A stretch of 64,000 bases of DNA from Datnioides undecimradiatus (GCA_008933995.1 WARS01000013.1:1604721-1668720); one strand, 5' to 3'; shown: positions 34,201 to 46,534, numbered from the stretch's first letter. Notes: a model not told the origin generated them from the sequence alone. Numbers and translations are program-made.

Positions 34201-36010
34201 AAGGGTCAAGTAAAGTTGGCCACTGTGAAGACTACATTGGAATGCTTAACTGACATAATCAGTCAGTTACAAGGAAATAGGGGATAAAAGAGGATCAATG
34301 CATACAGCTCACAAACAAAGGTTTAAATTACTTATGGCAAGTCTGAAAAGCAGTTAGAGAACCAACCTCTTCGCAAACTTCTCGTGCTGCAGCAACATTG
34401 GGCTCCTCCTCAGGCTCCATTCCGCCTCCAGGAACTATCCACTTATCAGGATGCCGACTACTGCTCACCAGCAGCACCTGCAAAGCATTTCATGCGAGAT
34501 TGGGACTGGTTACAGCATTACAGAGTGTTGTTTGTTAATAGTACTCATTGGCGTGTGTTCACATTACACAAGCGTTGCTGCCCGAGCAAGATGTTCGATG
34601 ATCTGTGTAAGCAACAGATGCATGAAGTGCCAAACCCTACATGCCACACAACAGCTACCATCAACGCTGAAGTGACAGCTGGAGACTGTATGAATGCAGG
34701 TAGCACACTTTAAGGCTGCAAGCTAATCATACAGATTGTTTCAATAGCAAGGGTATGAGTCACTGCGTTTGCTGTTTTCCACATAAGCATGTCGAGTTCA
34801 GAGAATCAACAATCTTCTGAAGAAAGGCTGAGGCTTGGCTGGGTGCCGATCTGGTAGACTACAGTGGCAGAAGTTTATAGCTACGTGCAAGTCATACAGA
34901 TGTGATTCCTTTAATCAACAGCCGATGTTGATCGCAACCTTTCCTCCACTTTAACAAGAATAAGGAATTCGTATTGTGTCAATTCGTCCCCTTCCCTGGT
35001 AAAACTCTTTCCACTACAAAGACATCTTTGTGCGTGCTGTTGACTGGACATCAGCTTCCCAAATCGCCTCTGATGTCAGATAACCCTTTGCAGGATACTT
35101 GGAGTGGGTCTTGTGGGAGAGCGCACGCAAGATTAACAGTTATGTTAACTACGAGATGCAATTTGTACTCGAGGAAACAGATTTCAAGTTTAACATTAAG
35201 CTGAGCCTATAATCCAAATTTTAGTATTGTGAATTTTCTCATTAAATAAACAACGCAAAAATTTCCAATGATGTAACGTTAAGCTAACATGGTATCAACG
35301 GTCTGACTTCTGGCTAAAGCTATCTCAGCTAACAGCTACGTATCTGTCCAATGTTTGGCTAGCAATACCAGTTGCACTACCGCTAAAACAGTTAACACTG
35401 ACAGTTACTTGGCTTGCCGAACCATCTTTAATGTAAGCGGTTAAATGTTTTAGCCTGTAACCTTAGAGGGCTAAATAATGATTTCCATCCCGCCATGTCT
35501 AGTGATAGAGTCACTGCTCACTATACACTATACTGTGGGCTGTGGTCGCTGGCCGAGAGCCGGCTGCCCACAGCAGCAACACGGCTAGTTAGCAAGCTAA
35601 CGTTAGCATTAGCATATCGCTAACAGGTTGACTTAAGAGCAACGCTTGTGAGAAAACTCGATGTTGCTAATGTGCACAGCTAAAGAGGCTTACATAACAC
35701 TTCGGTGAGTACGAGCTCAAAACTAACGTTTAATGCAAAACCTCGGGAGACAATACGGTACGTTAAGGAGCGAATGAGTCATCGATACAAAGTGGCATAA
35801 AATCACAGCTGTGTTGATAATTGTAGGATTTATAGACAGAGAAGACACTGAAAGCAGCTACGGTGGCTAATGTTAGCATGGCCCGCCAGACAGCAACATC
35901 ACCGGACTCACCTCCTCCTCCGTCTCACTCCTGAAACACAGACAGGCGGCCCGCTTCTTGTACCCATCCCCGTCGTACGTCCGGGTTTGGTTTGACTTAA
36001 GCTTCATCAT
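31072..36010 (-). CDS. nudt3: Diphosphoinositol polyphosphate phosphohydrolase 1 (NUDT3/DIPP1), complete
   Basis: Cytosolic Nudix hydrolase. By family knowledge it removes the beta-phosphate of inositol pyrophosphates such as InsP7 with a divalent metal, cleaves diadenosine polyphosphates and can decap some mRNAs. Coding exons in transcript order: 35912-36010, 34367-34477, 31764-31808, 31568-31652 and 31072-31268; phases join to 178 aa (human 172). It starts MMKLKSNQTRTYDGDGYKKR. The Nudix box is complete at residues 51-73: G51, E57, R65-E66, E69-E70 and G72, within GGGMEPEEEP and AAAREVCEEAGV. Then come RTYVYVLIVTEVLEDWEDSV, the RKREWFKIDD segment and a tail ending SVSGIR. NUDT3 is preferred over NUDT4 for KLKSNQ, YDGDG and the SGIR end. 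The donor after exon 2 (GAG then GTTGGT) is unusually weak. The gene converges on rps10 and carries upstream ORFs in its leader. Confidence 0.97.
31568..31652 (-). CDS. nudt3: nudt3 exon 4, codons 86-114
   Basis: 85 bases, acceptor CCTCCCACAG, donor GTAAAG. Encodes NQERKHRTYVYVLIVTEVLE to DWEDSVNI plus the first base of Gly114. Confidence 0.95.
31764..31808 (-). CDS. nudt3: nudt3 exon 3, codons 71-85
   Basis: Small 45-base exon, acceptor TATTTTACAG, donor GTAACG. Encodes AGVKGTLGRLVGIFE and closes the Nudix box. Confidence 0.95.
31809..34366 (-). other. nudt3: nudt3 intron 2
   Basis: 2.6 kb with no recognisable exon. It carries an A-rich stretch at 33730-33790 and a CT run at 33979-33995. 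Confidence 0.85.
34367..34477 (-). CDS. nudt3: nudt3 exon 2, codons 34-70, most of the Nudix box
   Basis: 111 bases, acceptor CTTTGCAG, weak donor GTTGGT. Encodes VLLVSSSRHPDKWIVPGGGM to REVCEE; the catalytic glutamates E66, E69 and E70 lie here. Confidence 0.96.
34478..35911 (-). other. nudt3: nudt3 intron 1, rich in GCTAAC/GTTAGC motifs
   Basis: 1.4 kb first intron. Its promoter-proximal 600 bases contain many GCTAAC, GTTAGC, GCTAGC and GGCTAA words, including the perfect 12-base palindrome GCTAACGTTAGC at 35596-35607. No coding content is visible. Confidence 0.8.
35912..36010 (-). CDS. nudt3: nudt3 exon 1, codons 1-33
   Basis: Two tandem ATG codons open the frame, as in human NUDT3. It reads MMKLKSNQTRTYDGDGYKKR to RSETEEE, with a GTGAGT donor. 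Confidence 0.96.
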
Positions 36011-36260
36011 TTCAAAGGGCACAAAAGTTCAAAAGTACAGCTAAGTTCACCACGTATAAAGATGATGGTTTTAGACGCAAAGTCCTCCTCCGGGGAACCT
36101 CGGCGTTTTACTTAAAAGAAATAACTTCTTCTTCGCTTCATTTTCACAAACCTAGGCACATCTACGGCACGGTCGCCATTACAAGGAGCCGCTACGCCCA
36201 CGACGTAATTTAACCTTTAATAGCTCGTGTAGCGTAAGAAAGGTACTTATCAGGCGTTGG
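36011..36260 (-). promoter_or_regulatory. nudt3 5' UTR and promoter with two upstream ORFs
   Basis: CpG-containing segment upstream of the nudt3 start. If transcription begins beyond 36180, the leader holds two small upstream ORFs: 36162-36179 (ATG GCG ACC GTG CCG TAG) and 36112-36141 (nine codons, MKRRRSYFF). The AATGGCGACCG around the first resembles a YY1 site, common at housekeeping starts. Confidence 0.55.
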
Positions 36261-36440
36261 AGAATTGGGGCAACGGATACGCGGATAACGCAACACCACG
36301 CTCTGACTGGAGTGAGCCGGTGAGGGAAACTGGCACTTTTGGCTCCGACGAGCTCGTCACGGCCACTTGTTTGAGACTGTGGTAGTTAGGTTTGTACCGC
36401 CTTAGTTTAAAAAATTAAAATATAACGTTACTCCTGATAT

Positions 36441-36500
36441 ATGATGGAAACATACAAAATGGGTGTAGTGCTTGTTTGGCTCGTGAGTTTCAGCACCGCA
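36441..36500 (+). other. Possible signal-peptide first exon, head to head with nudt3
   Basis: ATGATGGAAACATACAAAAT opens a frame reading MMETYKMGVVLVWLVSFSTA and then reaches GCAG with a GTAATG donor. The hydrophobic core and small residues at the end look like a secretion signal, and the position, about 430 bases from the nudt3 start on the opposite strand, would suit a divergent gene. No downstream exon in matching phase was recognised, so this may be chance. Confidence 0.2.
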
Positions 36501-39500
36501 GGTAATGGACAGCGCCTGTATGATTCTCAAAACTGATCAAATCACGGGAACTGAAGCGATAACGCTTATCTTACAAGCTGCCTTTGCCATTGAAGTGTTA
36601 ATTGCTGAAACAATTTGTCCGACAATCAATTAGGCAATCGATAGAAGCTTTAACCAGCAACTATTGGACAATCAATTAGCTAATCGTTTCAGTCGCGTTT
36701 CAAGCAAAACAGCCCAGTGTGATACGTGAGAACAAAGTGAAGATTTCCGGATTGTACAACGTGTACAACGGGTTTCTGACATTGTAAAGACAAAACATTA
36801 TGAACAAACAAACAAATGATTTATTACAAACATAACCAGCTATTTAATTGATGGAGAACACGATTTAGCAGGTGGGCGTTCTTAAGCAATTTACTTTAAT
36901 AATTATTTGATTTTCAAATATGTTTCTGTCAATCAAATAGATGATTAATTGACTAATAGTTCCAGATATCAGATATAATAAGTCAAAACCGCAAATATCC
37001 ATGCCTATATTGATGCTTTTAGCATTTCATATGGTGATTATGCACTATCACGTATTATTGTGTCATGTGATTGACACGTGATGAATTAAAAGCACCTTAG
37101 GCTAATTTTAAATAGACATTTTCTTTTTACTGCTCTGTGCTAATTGATAACTCTGATGTATGTTTGAATTCATGATCATACAATAGTGCTGACATTTACA
37201 TAATAACAAAAGCACATTACATTATTTGCATCAGTAGATCAGGGGTCTCTGTGCAGCTTGGCTTAATTGATCTGATTCCTCCAATAATTAGTACCTTCCT
37301 CAACAGTGGTGGACATTAATAAGACAAACCCACTTTGAATTAAAGCAATGGATCTACAACAAACAAGCTACACTGACTAGGCGCATTTAGCCAAGGTCAT
37401 TTTGTACAAATAGATATTCCGTAATAACAACAGCTGACTTACAGCATCCTACTGGCGCTCTGGACCATGAACAAGACTGAAGTTTGCAAAGAGCTCAGAG
37501 GACCGGAGAGGGCTTAGTGACAAGTTTGACATTGCACACAGAATCGGTAATGATAGAGGCGATAAACAGACGTGGCTCAGAACCTTTCTGCGTCAGTCAG
37601 TTCTGTCTCCAAGTATCAAGAGAAAGCTTGCATGGAAAAGCTAGCAAAAGTATTTTAAATAAAAAAAATATGAGTCGAGTTGAAGGAAAGGCAGAGCTGT
37701 GAACCGGTAAAGCATTAAAATTAAACAAACCTAAAATATGTCAGAATTTCTTATTCATATTAGCCATCTCTTTTCCTCTCTTCCACAACCATAAAGTCCT
37801 ATTTACATGTACTACAAATGGTCAGCATAATGATTTTTTCCCACACGAAACTGTAACTGTTTACCGCGTTCTGCTGGCTGCTTCATTGCTTGTTTCATTT
37901 TGTGTCATTTCATTGCTTCTCTCGCTCCCACTTGTCCCGTTTTTTCTGTCGAAGTCCAATTGTTTTCACTGCTGCGGCAATCCAATTTCCCACCAGGGAT
38001 CAATACAATTTCTTTACTTATATTCCCCGCCTCAAGTTTCTCTCAACAGACGCTGACACTTGGACATTTGAAGTGGATCTTACTTTCCCCTTAACGTCTC
38101 AGATGGCTCTTCATTAAAGTAGATCTGCGCCGTTCCCATTTATTGTCCAACTGAGAAATCATCTTTTCAAATGTATTGCTAATGGTATTATATGACATAT
38201 GTATATTATTAGAATTACACAGGCATGTTCAGTGTAACTTCACTGCCAGTATAAAACTATAAGTTTGCTCTCCAGACATTGAGTTTGGCTTATTTTAGAG
38301 GCACAAACCTGAAAATACAGACCGTTACCACATTAACTGAAAGAAATACAATATAAATGCAGTCTCATACAGTAACTATCTAAAACTGTACCTCTCTGGA
38401 GTTTGTGGATGTGGATTGATTTATACCTTTGGATTCTCTTTTCAAGTGCAGTCGATGCATTCTGTGCACGGTCGTGTGTCTGTGTGCGGAAAAGTGTATC
38501 ACAGTGTGAACAAGTTTGAACTTTGTGGAAGGCCATTGTATTGGATGGCATTGTAGAGCATCCACCACCTCTGTTCTAGTATGTTACAGTTTAAAAAAAG
38601 ATAAAATGTGATCGGGTGGACGTGTCGCCCAGGGCCAGCAGTGAGCAGTATGCAGCCTGCAACATATGAACATAATGAATAGCAACAATAAAAAGCCTGT
38701 CTGGAAGCAGAAATCAGTAGTCAAGTCCAAATATTCTCAGTTGCAGGAAGAGAAATGATTTTACTTGCTGTATAATATCTATTCAGTGCTACCAAGGGCT
38801 GCAGAGGACTATAAATGGCATGCAGTGTGTTTGGTAATGAACAGGCAGTGAACTATGAGCTCACAACCTCACAGCAACTATGTATATATGTTTTGTAATT
38901 GTGGAAAAATAATGGATTTCATTTGTTGAGTCGAAAGGGTTGAGAATCCTTGAATTAAACCACAGACACAATCCAACCCGAGTACCAGTCTAATTAAAAA
39001 AAATAAATGATTATATTTATGTCTATTTTTAAAAAAAAATATTAGTACAAAGACACGTGTTTGAAAGCTAAACAGTAAAATGTATCATCCAACACTCTCA
39101 GACTTAAAGATAGCAAGTAGGAGAAATCCCCTCCTGAGTTTCATTCTGTGCTTTCTGCCTCCCTCTTCTTTCAGGAGGAGGAGAGCAGGCGTTACACAAT
39201 TAAACATATCTGTATAGGGTCATACTCAAGAGGTTGCACTTTTACTATCTGCAGTTGCTACGGCAACCCATTCTCTGGCGAACCACCAGCACACACGGAC
39301 AGCACGGATACGATGCCTGTCGTGTCCAAAAGAGGGCGCTCACCTCTTTTGGTAAATGCACAGAACGAGGCAGGGCTCTGGAAAGGTGTGCAGCTCAAAT
39401 GCTTTGAATTATTTATAAAAGCGTTGACAGAGCAGCAACTACTTGGTCATAAGAAGCTGCCCTGCTTATTTTAGTCGTATTCTGCCTCTGTTCAGCGTGC

Positions 39501-41000
39501 TGGGGGAGGGATCCCTCCTCTGCCTTTTCCTGTTGAAGCGGGGTTCTTTGCTGTTTTATGTTGCACACTTTTGTTTATGTGTCATTTTTGGCCGTAAATA
39601 CAAAACTGACATGACTTGACAAGACATCCAAATCACTGTATGATGTGTTCCTTTGATGGCAGTGTAAAGCCTGAGTGCATGTGCTCGTGATGCTGGCCAT
39701 GTCGCCATCATTTTGATCGTTCTGATGATGGGGATGCTTTGAGGACCGGCTGGCAAGGAGAGGCCCTTTGCTTGCTAACATGGGTGCCATGTGATTTGGA
39801 CTGATGTTAAACAAAGTATGTTAGTAGGCTTCAGGGTTGGTGGTGATGAGCGCGTGGGTGAAGGTAAAGAGGGTGGTGCTAGACTCGACTGTTACACGGA
39901 GCGTCATACCGACGAGGCCAAAGGTTTCTCGCACCAGCTCTGCTGTTAAACTGTGGCCTGCGTGGAGCTGAATTTACAGTTGGACAGCTGACAGATCGTT
40001 CAGATGAAAGCGCCTATCAAGTAGATACGATGTGAGCATGAGGCTGCTGAGGAGCTGCTCACTGTCAAAGGCAGTTTAAGGTAAAAGCTTCATTAGGTCA
40101 GCATCAGAGAACAGTGGGTTCCAGTAGATTTATAAAGGCACCGCCTGATACCAGCTAATGACAGGTCAAAACATCATAGACCGCTAATACTGAGCTCCCA
40201 TAGGATGCCTCGCCCAACTTTTGGCACATTACACCATGTGTATTGATAAATAATTACGATTTGCATGATGTGACATCCAAATCCTTCAAGAATGACTAAG
40301 ATTTGCACCCTGTCATCGCCAAGTGTCCTGATATTAACCGACAGTGCTGATCTTAGCTCACTAATATACGGCCTTGTTAGAGTGTTTTATGAAACACATC
40401 TGAACTGAGACCGTGATGTAATGTAGATATTTGTACATATTTCGTTCTAAAGTGTATGGACTCCCCCAAAACACTGATCTTTCTATATGTGCATGGCTAT
40501 GTATATGAAATCAACTCATACCTATGACCAGTTAAGTTTAAGATATTGTTTGCCCTCCAAAAACTGTAATTCTTAATAATCTGACCATGATGCATGCAGC
40601 TGTTTTCTAGCAGCCGACTAGCTCAGACGCCTATTTCGATGGTGCAACCAGAGTTAGCAAGTTGCTAGTTTGCCAGCCAGATGTCAGCTTAGAAGAGACT
40701 TCACACTCAACCTCAGTAAAGCATTTTATTTAAAGAAGAGAACAAGAGTGGGGTTGTTGCACAGACAGTATCTCGCTAGCAGTCATTTCTTCTGCGGTAG
40801 CAGCAGACGGGCAGAGGAGTCACAACCAGAGCCTCGCTGTGGCAACAGCAAACGAGCAGGGGAAATTCAGCTTTTCCTCTTAATGCGGCAATCCCTGTGA
40901 AGATGCATGACACACAACCAAAGGCTACGGCAGCGGCTGAGGTTTGTTTAATCGAAGCCCACAAAGATATTGGCAACATTAACCTTTGGAGAACCTTTCT

Positions 41001-41014
41001 CCCCCCCCCCCCCC
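41001..41014. repeat. C homopolymer
   Basis: Fourteen consecutive C. Confidence 0.9.
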
Positions 41015-42766
41015 AGGTAAATATGCACGTTAATGACTAAATAAGCTGGAGATTGTGTTGTTCCGCCCGAGGCCAGAATAGATTGTGCTTGGCTTCACAC
41101 ATAAGAGGAGCAATTTACGATGCTGTGGTTTTCTGGGTTTAAAGTGACACTGCCCTCTCTCTGTTTGCAAGGTGTCCTTTGCTAAAAGGTGTCAGCAAGT
41201 TGACGTCAACAAAAGTCACTGCTCTCTCACGTAGACTACTGAACACAGTCGGCTTCTATTGAAGTTATTGTTACTGTAAAATAGCATATAACCATCTTTA
41301 TTATCAGCTGGGAAACCCTACTTTCATCATCTAATTACCACACAATCAATGCTCTTAACTAATCATATCAATAATTCATAAATCAATACACAGCTCATGT
41401 TATATTTAATAAAAGGCTTGGATTAAAGGACATTAGCCCGACATGAACACCTGCATCTCGTGTTTTGATGCAAAATCCCACGCAGGGTTCATATTCCCAT
41501 CAGGCCTGCGCTGAAAACCATTGAAGGATGTTAAATGTCATAACCACCAGGGGCTGCTGTCATGCCAGTGACAACCGGCCCAGGCTCACATTTCGAGTGA
41601 CATTCAACAATTCATCAGCAGCCGGTTTACTTCACAGCCCGAGAGCGTGGAGACCACGCGCGCAGTACGTCTATAGAAAAAGAAATCAGTGAAATATGAA
41701 ACAAAGTTTGCCACCACCAGTGAGACGCAGTAGATTGATATAGAGCTGTTGTACTACAGAGGAGCGCCTTATATTCTCTGTTTCTGCAGTGTCTCCATCC
41801 TGCAACTGGACACACACACACACACACGTCTGTCACAGTAAAACCATTAAACGTCCCCTGAATAATTAAGTTTCTCCTTCATTCATTTCAGGCTAATTTG
41901 GAAATTCGGTGGTAAAATCAAAGGCACACGCGAGGTTTTAGCGAGGAAGCCTGGGATAAGTATGCTTCCACTCTGCTCGGCAGACACCCACAGAGAACAG
42001 GTATTTTTAGACCAAAGGTACATATAACATCCGCATACTGTACTTAATTGTCCTTTTTGTGATTTTGGCATCCCACCAGAAGCGCACTTTGCTGTCACCT
42101 CTGAATGCCAAGCGCAACATAGTGCCACCCCTCTGCACACCTGCGCGCTGTTATGAGCAAAGACTTCTGAGCTTCCATCATAAATAACAAACTTTTAGTA
42201 TTTCGCAGCAGTTTTAATGCAGGTAATGAACATTTCTCTATCATTTACTGTGCAAATGATTTGCTGGATTAACAGTATGGTCTATAAAATGTTAGAAACA
42301 GTGAAATATACTCTGTCTACTGTTTTCCTCTTAGACCAAGACCCAAAACCAAAAATATATTACTTTTAATGTAAACCTCTGAATATGTAACAAATACTCA
42401 TATTTGACAAACTCCAACTTCTTTTTTGGGGGGCGTTTTTGGTAGAAAAATCATTTCTTCTGCTCAGCTCATCGACTAATTGTTGCAGCTGCAGATGAAC
42501 CTTAATGCAAACAGGATCTTAGGCTTTCATAACAAAACATCACAAGGTAGAAGCATAAAACCTCAGCACACTGTTGTTTAGAAATAAGCAATTTCACTTT
42601 ATTTGTTTATGACCGCTCTCATCAGCAGCATTTTCTATTGTCCACAAGGGAAGCGGCTAACACAGAGGAAAACACAGCAGCGCAGTGTGTGTCAGTGTTT
42701 GAAACGCACCATTTTTCCTTGTGCACACTCTGCACCACAGATAATTTGAAGCGTGGCCAGTTTCTT

Positions 42767-42773
<7 letters not shown>

Positions 42774-42799
<26 letters not shown>
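42774..42799. repeat. (TA)n microsatellite
   Basis: Thirteen TA units. Confidence 0.95.
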
Positions 42800-44139
42800 A
42801 AAAGGCTTTCAGAGTTCAAAGGTCACACCTGTGACAACTGTCAGCCAGCCAGCGTCTCAGAAATATATATCACTCACACGTGGAGCATATGGCCGATTTA
42901 TCTGCCCCGGCTGGCCTGTTTCATCTCTGTAACACATTGCTTCAAAAAGACAGTGACAAACACACTCATTTCTGTCTCTCCCAACTTGTGGGCGCGTTAG
43001 ACAGTCACAAGCTCAATTTTATATAATCAAATGTCAGTCTGTGTACCCCCAGAGTTCAATATTAGATGACACGCTGATGAAAAGATGCGAACCTCAAACA
43101 TCACATCTTGCTCCAACTATTAGATTATAGTTGATTTGATTCTGAGGGACTTCCAGTGTCTGCTCCTCATCCTTCTTCTCCTGTTTCTCGTCATTGTTGT
43201 TTAGCTGAAAAGTGTTACAGCGGCTTTATTTTCAATCCAGCATTTATTCAGTGAAGTGAGATGTATGGGAGCTAATTCTGTTTTCCAGTGAAGTCTCAGC
43301 AACAAGAGGCAAATGCTCCTCAGTGTGCGGCCGGACAAAGAAACCAGAAAGCTAGGTCAGAGCCGTCTAAGCAGAGGGTCACTCTAAATCATACAAGTTC
43401 TGCAATAACCCTGGATTTTAATGAATCCCATCAATAAAATGAAAATCTGGTGACCTCAGAATTTACATTTTGAATAATTCCTCTAATGTATCCGTGAAAT
43501 GAGAGACGTCTGGGGGCAGGCGATTATGCCTCAGTGGCTAGTCTCTTTCACTGGGATTTTCACTAGTGACTGGAATTAACATGGCTTAAATTCTCTCCGC
43601 CCCATAGCTAATTGAAACAAGTAATCTCCAGAGGCCGCCTTGCACAGAGGGCCGAGGAGGACTCCGCGGCGTGGCGTGTTATCCTCAGAGCAGACGCCTT
43701 CGTCTCCGGGTGCGCCTCAGCAGAAAGCCAAGCAGGAATGGGTCTCCTGGTAGGAATAACTTTCTGTATCCATTCTCCACAGCTGAGCGATTCACTTATT
43801 ATGCTAACCAGGCTAAACAGAAATAGAGCAGCGGTTTGAGGAGCTGACAGGTGGAGGAGAGCTGATGCTTTGTGGGGTAATAAAGAGATGTAAAACACTC
43901 TGTTCAATAATGTGCACTGGTTAGCTCTGATTTTATTTATTTATTTATTTTGCATGGCTTATAGGGTCCCCTGACGGCCCCCAAGACTGCCAGTCAGTCA
44001 GTCTGGTCATGTAGCTGGAATTTGCTCCAGCAGAGGTGGGGATGAATATTCAAAGGCTCAGCTGCCTCCAAGGCCCACAGAGACATGGCACACACCCCTC
44101 CAAGGACCCCCCCACCACCCACCCACCCCCAGCCTTCAT

Positions 44140-44165
44140 CCCCCCCCCCCCCACACACACACACA
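44140..44165. repeat. C tract followed by a CA run
   Basis: A run of about 13 C passes directly into a short CA microsatellite. Confidence 0.9.
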
Positions 44166-44643
44166 AACCCTCCACTTTCCCTTGATGTGGTGGAGTCGGT
44201 CCAACACTCCACAGGTGTGACCCACTCAGACCTGTGAAAGCCTCCAAACACCACTCGGCCCCTGCGATCGGGAAGGCGGAAAGAGCAGCTGCGCGCACAC
44301 ACAGACAGGAAGCGAAGGCGCCCTTCCATTGGACATCATGGAAAATGAATCAATCTCTCCTCCTGCAGGGCTGCAGGTTGCACCGATGCCACGCTTGAAC
44401 TGATTGATGGGGAGGTTCCCCGTCTCTCCGCAGCGCACTTTGTAGACTTTTGAAGGTTAATAGCCAAAAGATTGATCCATCAGTCGCGTCTCACGTCTCA
44501 AATACTAACACTGCATGCTCGGTTTAAAACTAATTTCTCGCTTTTTTTTCTCCCTGTCGGATAGTGTTGGACACATATAGGCTTGCCCTTGGACATGATT
44601 TCACACACTCTATACTGCGGGATGTGGCTGCTGCCGGTCAGTG

Positions 44644-44645
<2 letters not shown>

Positions 44646-44682
<37 letters not shown>
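44646..44682. repeat. (CA)n microsatellite
   Basis: About 18 CA units, at the left border of the CpG-rich block. Confidence 0.95.
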
Positions 44683-44685
<3 letters not shown>

Positions 44686-44699
44686 CAAGATTGAGTTTT

Positions 44700-46489
44700 C
44701 TCACTCTGTGATTGGACTTGATACGTTCGTCAATAACTACGCACAGCATCCCACAGCGCTTTGGGACTCAACATGCTGCATAGGCTTTGCAACAGCACCT
44801 GTAACGCTCAGGCCGACCCAGAAGCGTCATATTGGAAACAATCACAGCGCGTCGTCTGTTGTCACCGTGAGAATTGAACTGATTGCGCCCCACCGCGCCG
44901 CAGATCGGCCGATAGTGATTTGTTGCACATACTGTCTTGCGAACCGCCGGGCGCGAGGTGCGTCTCACGAATAGACTCATCAACCGTCCTGAACAGTGAG
45001 ATGTGTTGAAAACTGAGTTTAATTGGACTTAAATATCGGTGTTGTGGGATTTCCCGCGCTGGTTCGTCACGCCACGGAGAAGAATACATGTGCAAACACC
45101 GACACCAGAAGTCTGTGCTGAGTGGTGAGACAGCAGGCGGCCAAATCGACGTTAGGATATAACAAATAGAAGCAAAGGCTTGATGTCACACTTTGAGCAC
45201 GCAGCCGATGCCAGAACGCTGATGGTATTACATGCTGTAATCCGGCATTCACACCTTTGCCACCCCACTCACTGATGGTGCATTTCTGCCCTGATAAAGG
45301 CGGTGTGCTGCGATGCATTTAACATCAATCACATCCAGTGCACGGGGCGCATACAGCCTTCCGTCTATCAGCTGGAAAGCGCTCGCGCCTCGGGTGTTGG
45401 GGTATGCGCTTCTCCGCTCTGTTATCCCGTAGAAATCTGATCCTCTCACCGCAGGAGCTTTATCAGAGAGCGGCCCGACTGGACGTGTCATTTATTTCCC
45501 GTTCGCACGCAGCCTAAAGTTGGGACTTGAGACTTTCAGCACCACTTTTCCGTGGACAGCGCTCGCAATGATTTTGGAGGATCGACGCAGCCTCGAAATG
45601 CGTGTGGATTCCTTTTGGATACTACCCGGAAACAATGTTTAGATACTGATTTTTGATTGATTGATTTTTTCTTAATAAGGCAGAATTAATGAGGGAAACC
45701 CCCCTTTGCAGATTGATAGACTCAACACGATACGATTTTGCTTTTGGATATGGGTCACTTCTTATAAAAGGATTCTTCGTGGGCAGCAGACGGGGGTAAG
45801 TGCAGCCACCCAAGCTGCAAAAAAAATGGGTCATCCACGGTAATCAAATGTCTCAGACAGCGTCGTGTAGTCAATTTCCTTAACTCTTAAGGCGGTGCAT
45901 TGAAAAATTGGCTGACAATTCGCATCCGTGCTACAAATCTGGGGATGCACGCTAAAACATTTTTTTTTTCTCACGCAACTTGCATGTTTCGGCGCTGTTT
46001 TAATACTTCAGTCGGCCGATGATTCATAATGTTATGACACTTTTTGAAAAGTAGATCTCCCGGTTGCTTATAGAGGAGTGCAACGCCCAGGACTGTAGGT
46101 GCATTGATTGTTTTTTATTTTTTTTTTACGCGTTAAGGCGCAGCGTTTTCCGTGGAGCTCGGTGCCTCGCTGCGCCGCAGAGGCGCCTGAAGTCTCACAA
46201 GATATGATAAAAGAATGACTCACAGTCCAAACTGCCGGAGCTACGGGTTTAAAATGTAATTGTAGTCGGAGTTTTGTCAGCACGGATTAGACCAAACCAC
46301 GGACAAATCTTTCCTTCAGCGCAAACCGATCCAGTGTGACTCTGAGCGGCAACAACGGGATGCGAACAGCCGCGTCTTCACCCGCAGCTCCCCCAGATTC
46401 ATCCAATCTCCACCTCTCGCTTCCCTGTCTCCTCCTCAGCCCTGAAACAAGTTGAGTCACGTATGGTGGACCCCGGCTGGGTGGTGTTT

Positions 46490-46500
<11 letters not shown>
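44700..46500. promoter_or_regulatory. CpG-rich block, possible promoter or non-coding first exon
   Basis: CpG is visibly frequent compared with flanking sequence (for example GCGCCCCACCGCGCCGCAG, GAAAGCGCTCGCGCCTCGG and CAGCGCTCGCAATG). ORFs on both strands lack any known domain. It could be the CpG island of a long gene whose coding exons lie outside the window, but no start site can be fixed by eye. Confidence 0.4.
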
Positions 46501-46521
<21 letters not shown>

Positions 46522-46534
46522 TTGGGGGGGGGGG
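46495..46534. repeat. (GT)n followed by a G tract
   Basis: About 14 GT units, then an 11-base G run, at the right border of the CpG-rich block. Confidence 0.95.

Larger units (their letters stand above)
36500..44700. other. No recognised gene
   Basis: AT-rich non-coding sequence with simple repeats. The stretch 39175-39350 has an acceptor-like start (TTCTTTCAG), an open frame and a GTAAAT end, but its translation has no family resemblance. Confidence 0.6.

Noticed and set aside
39175-39350. Exon-like segment with strong acceptor and GTAAAT end
   Set aside because: Its translation is not recognised, and the phase does not continue the candidate exon at 36441 (a stop follows after nine codons).
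45249-45491. 80-codon minus-strand ORF in the CpG-rich block
   Set aside because: Open because stop codons are rare in CpG-rich sequence; no family resemblance to transposases or transcription factors.
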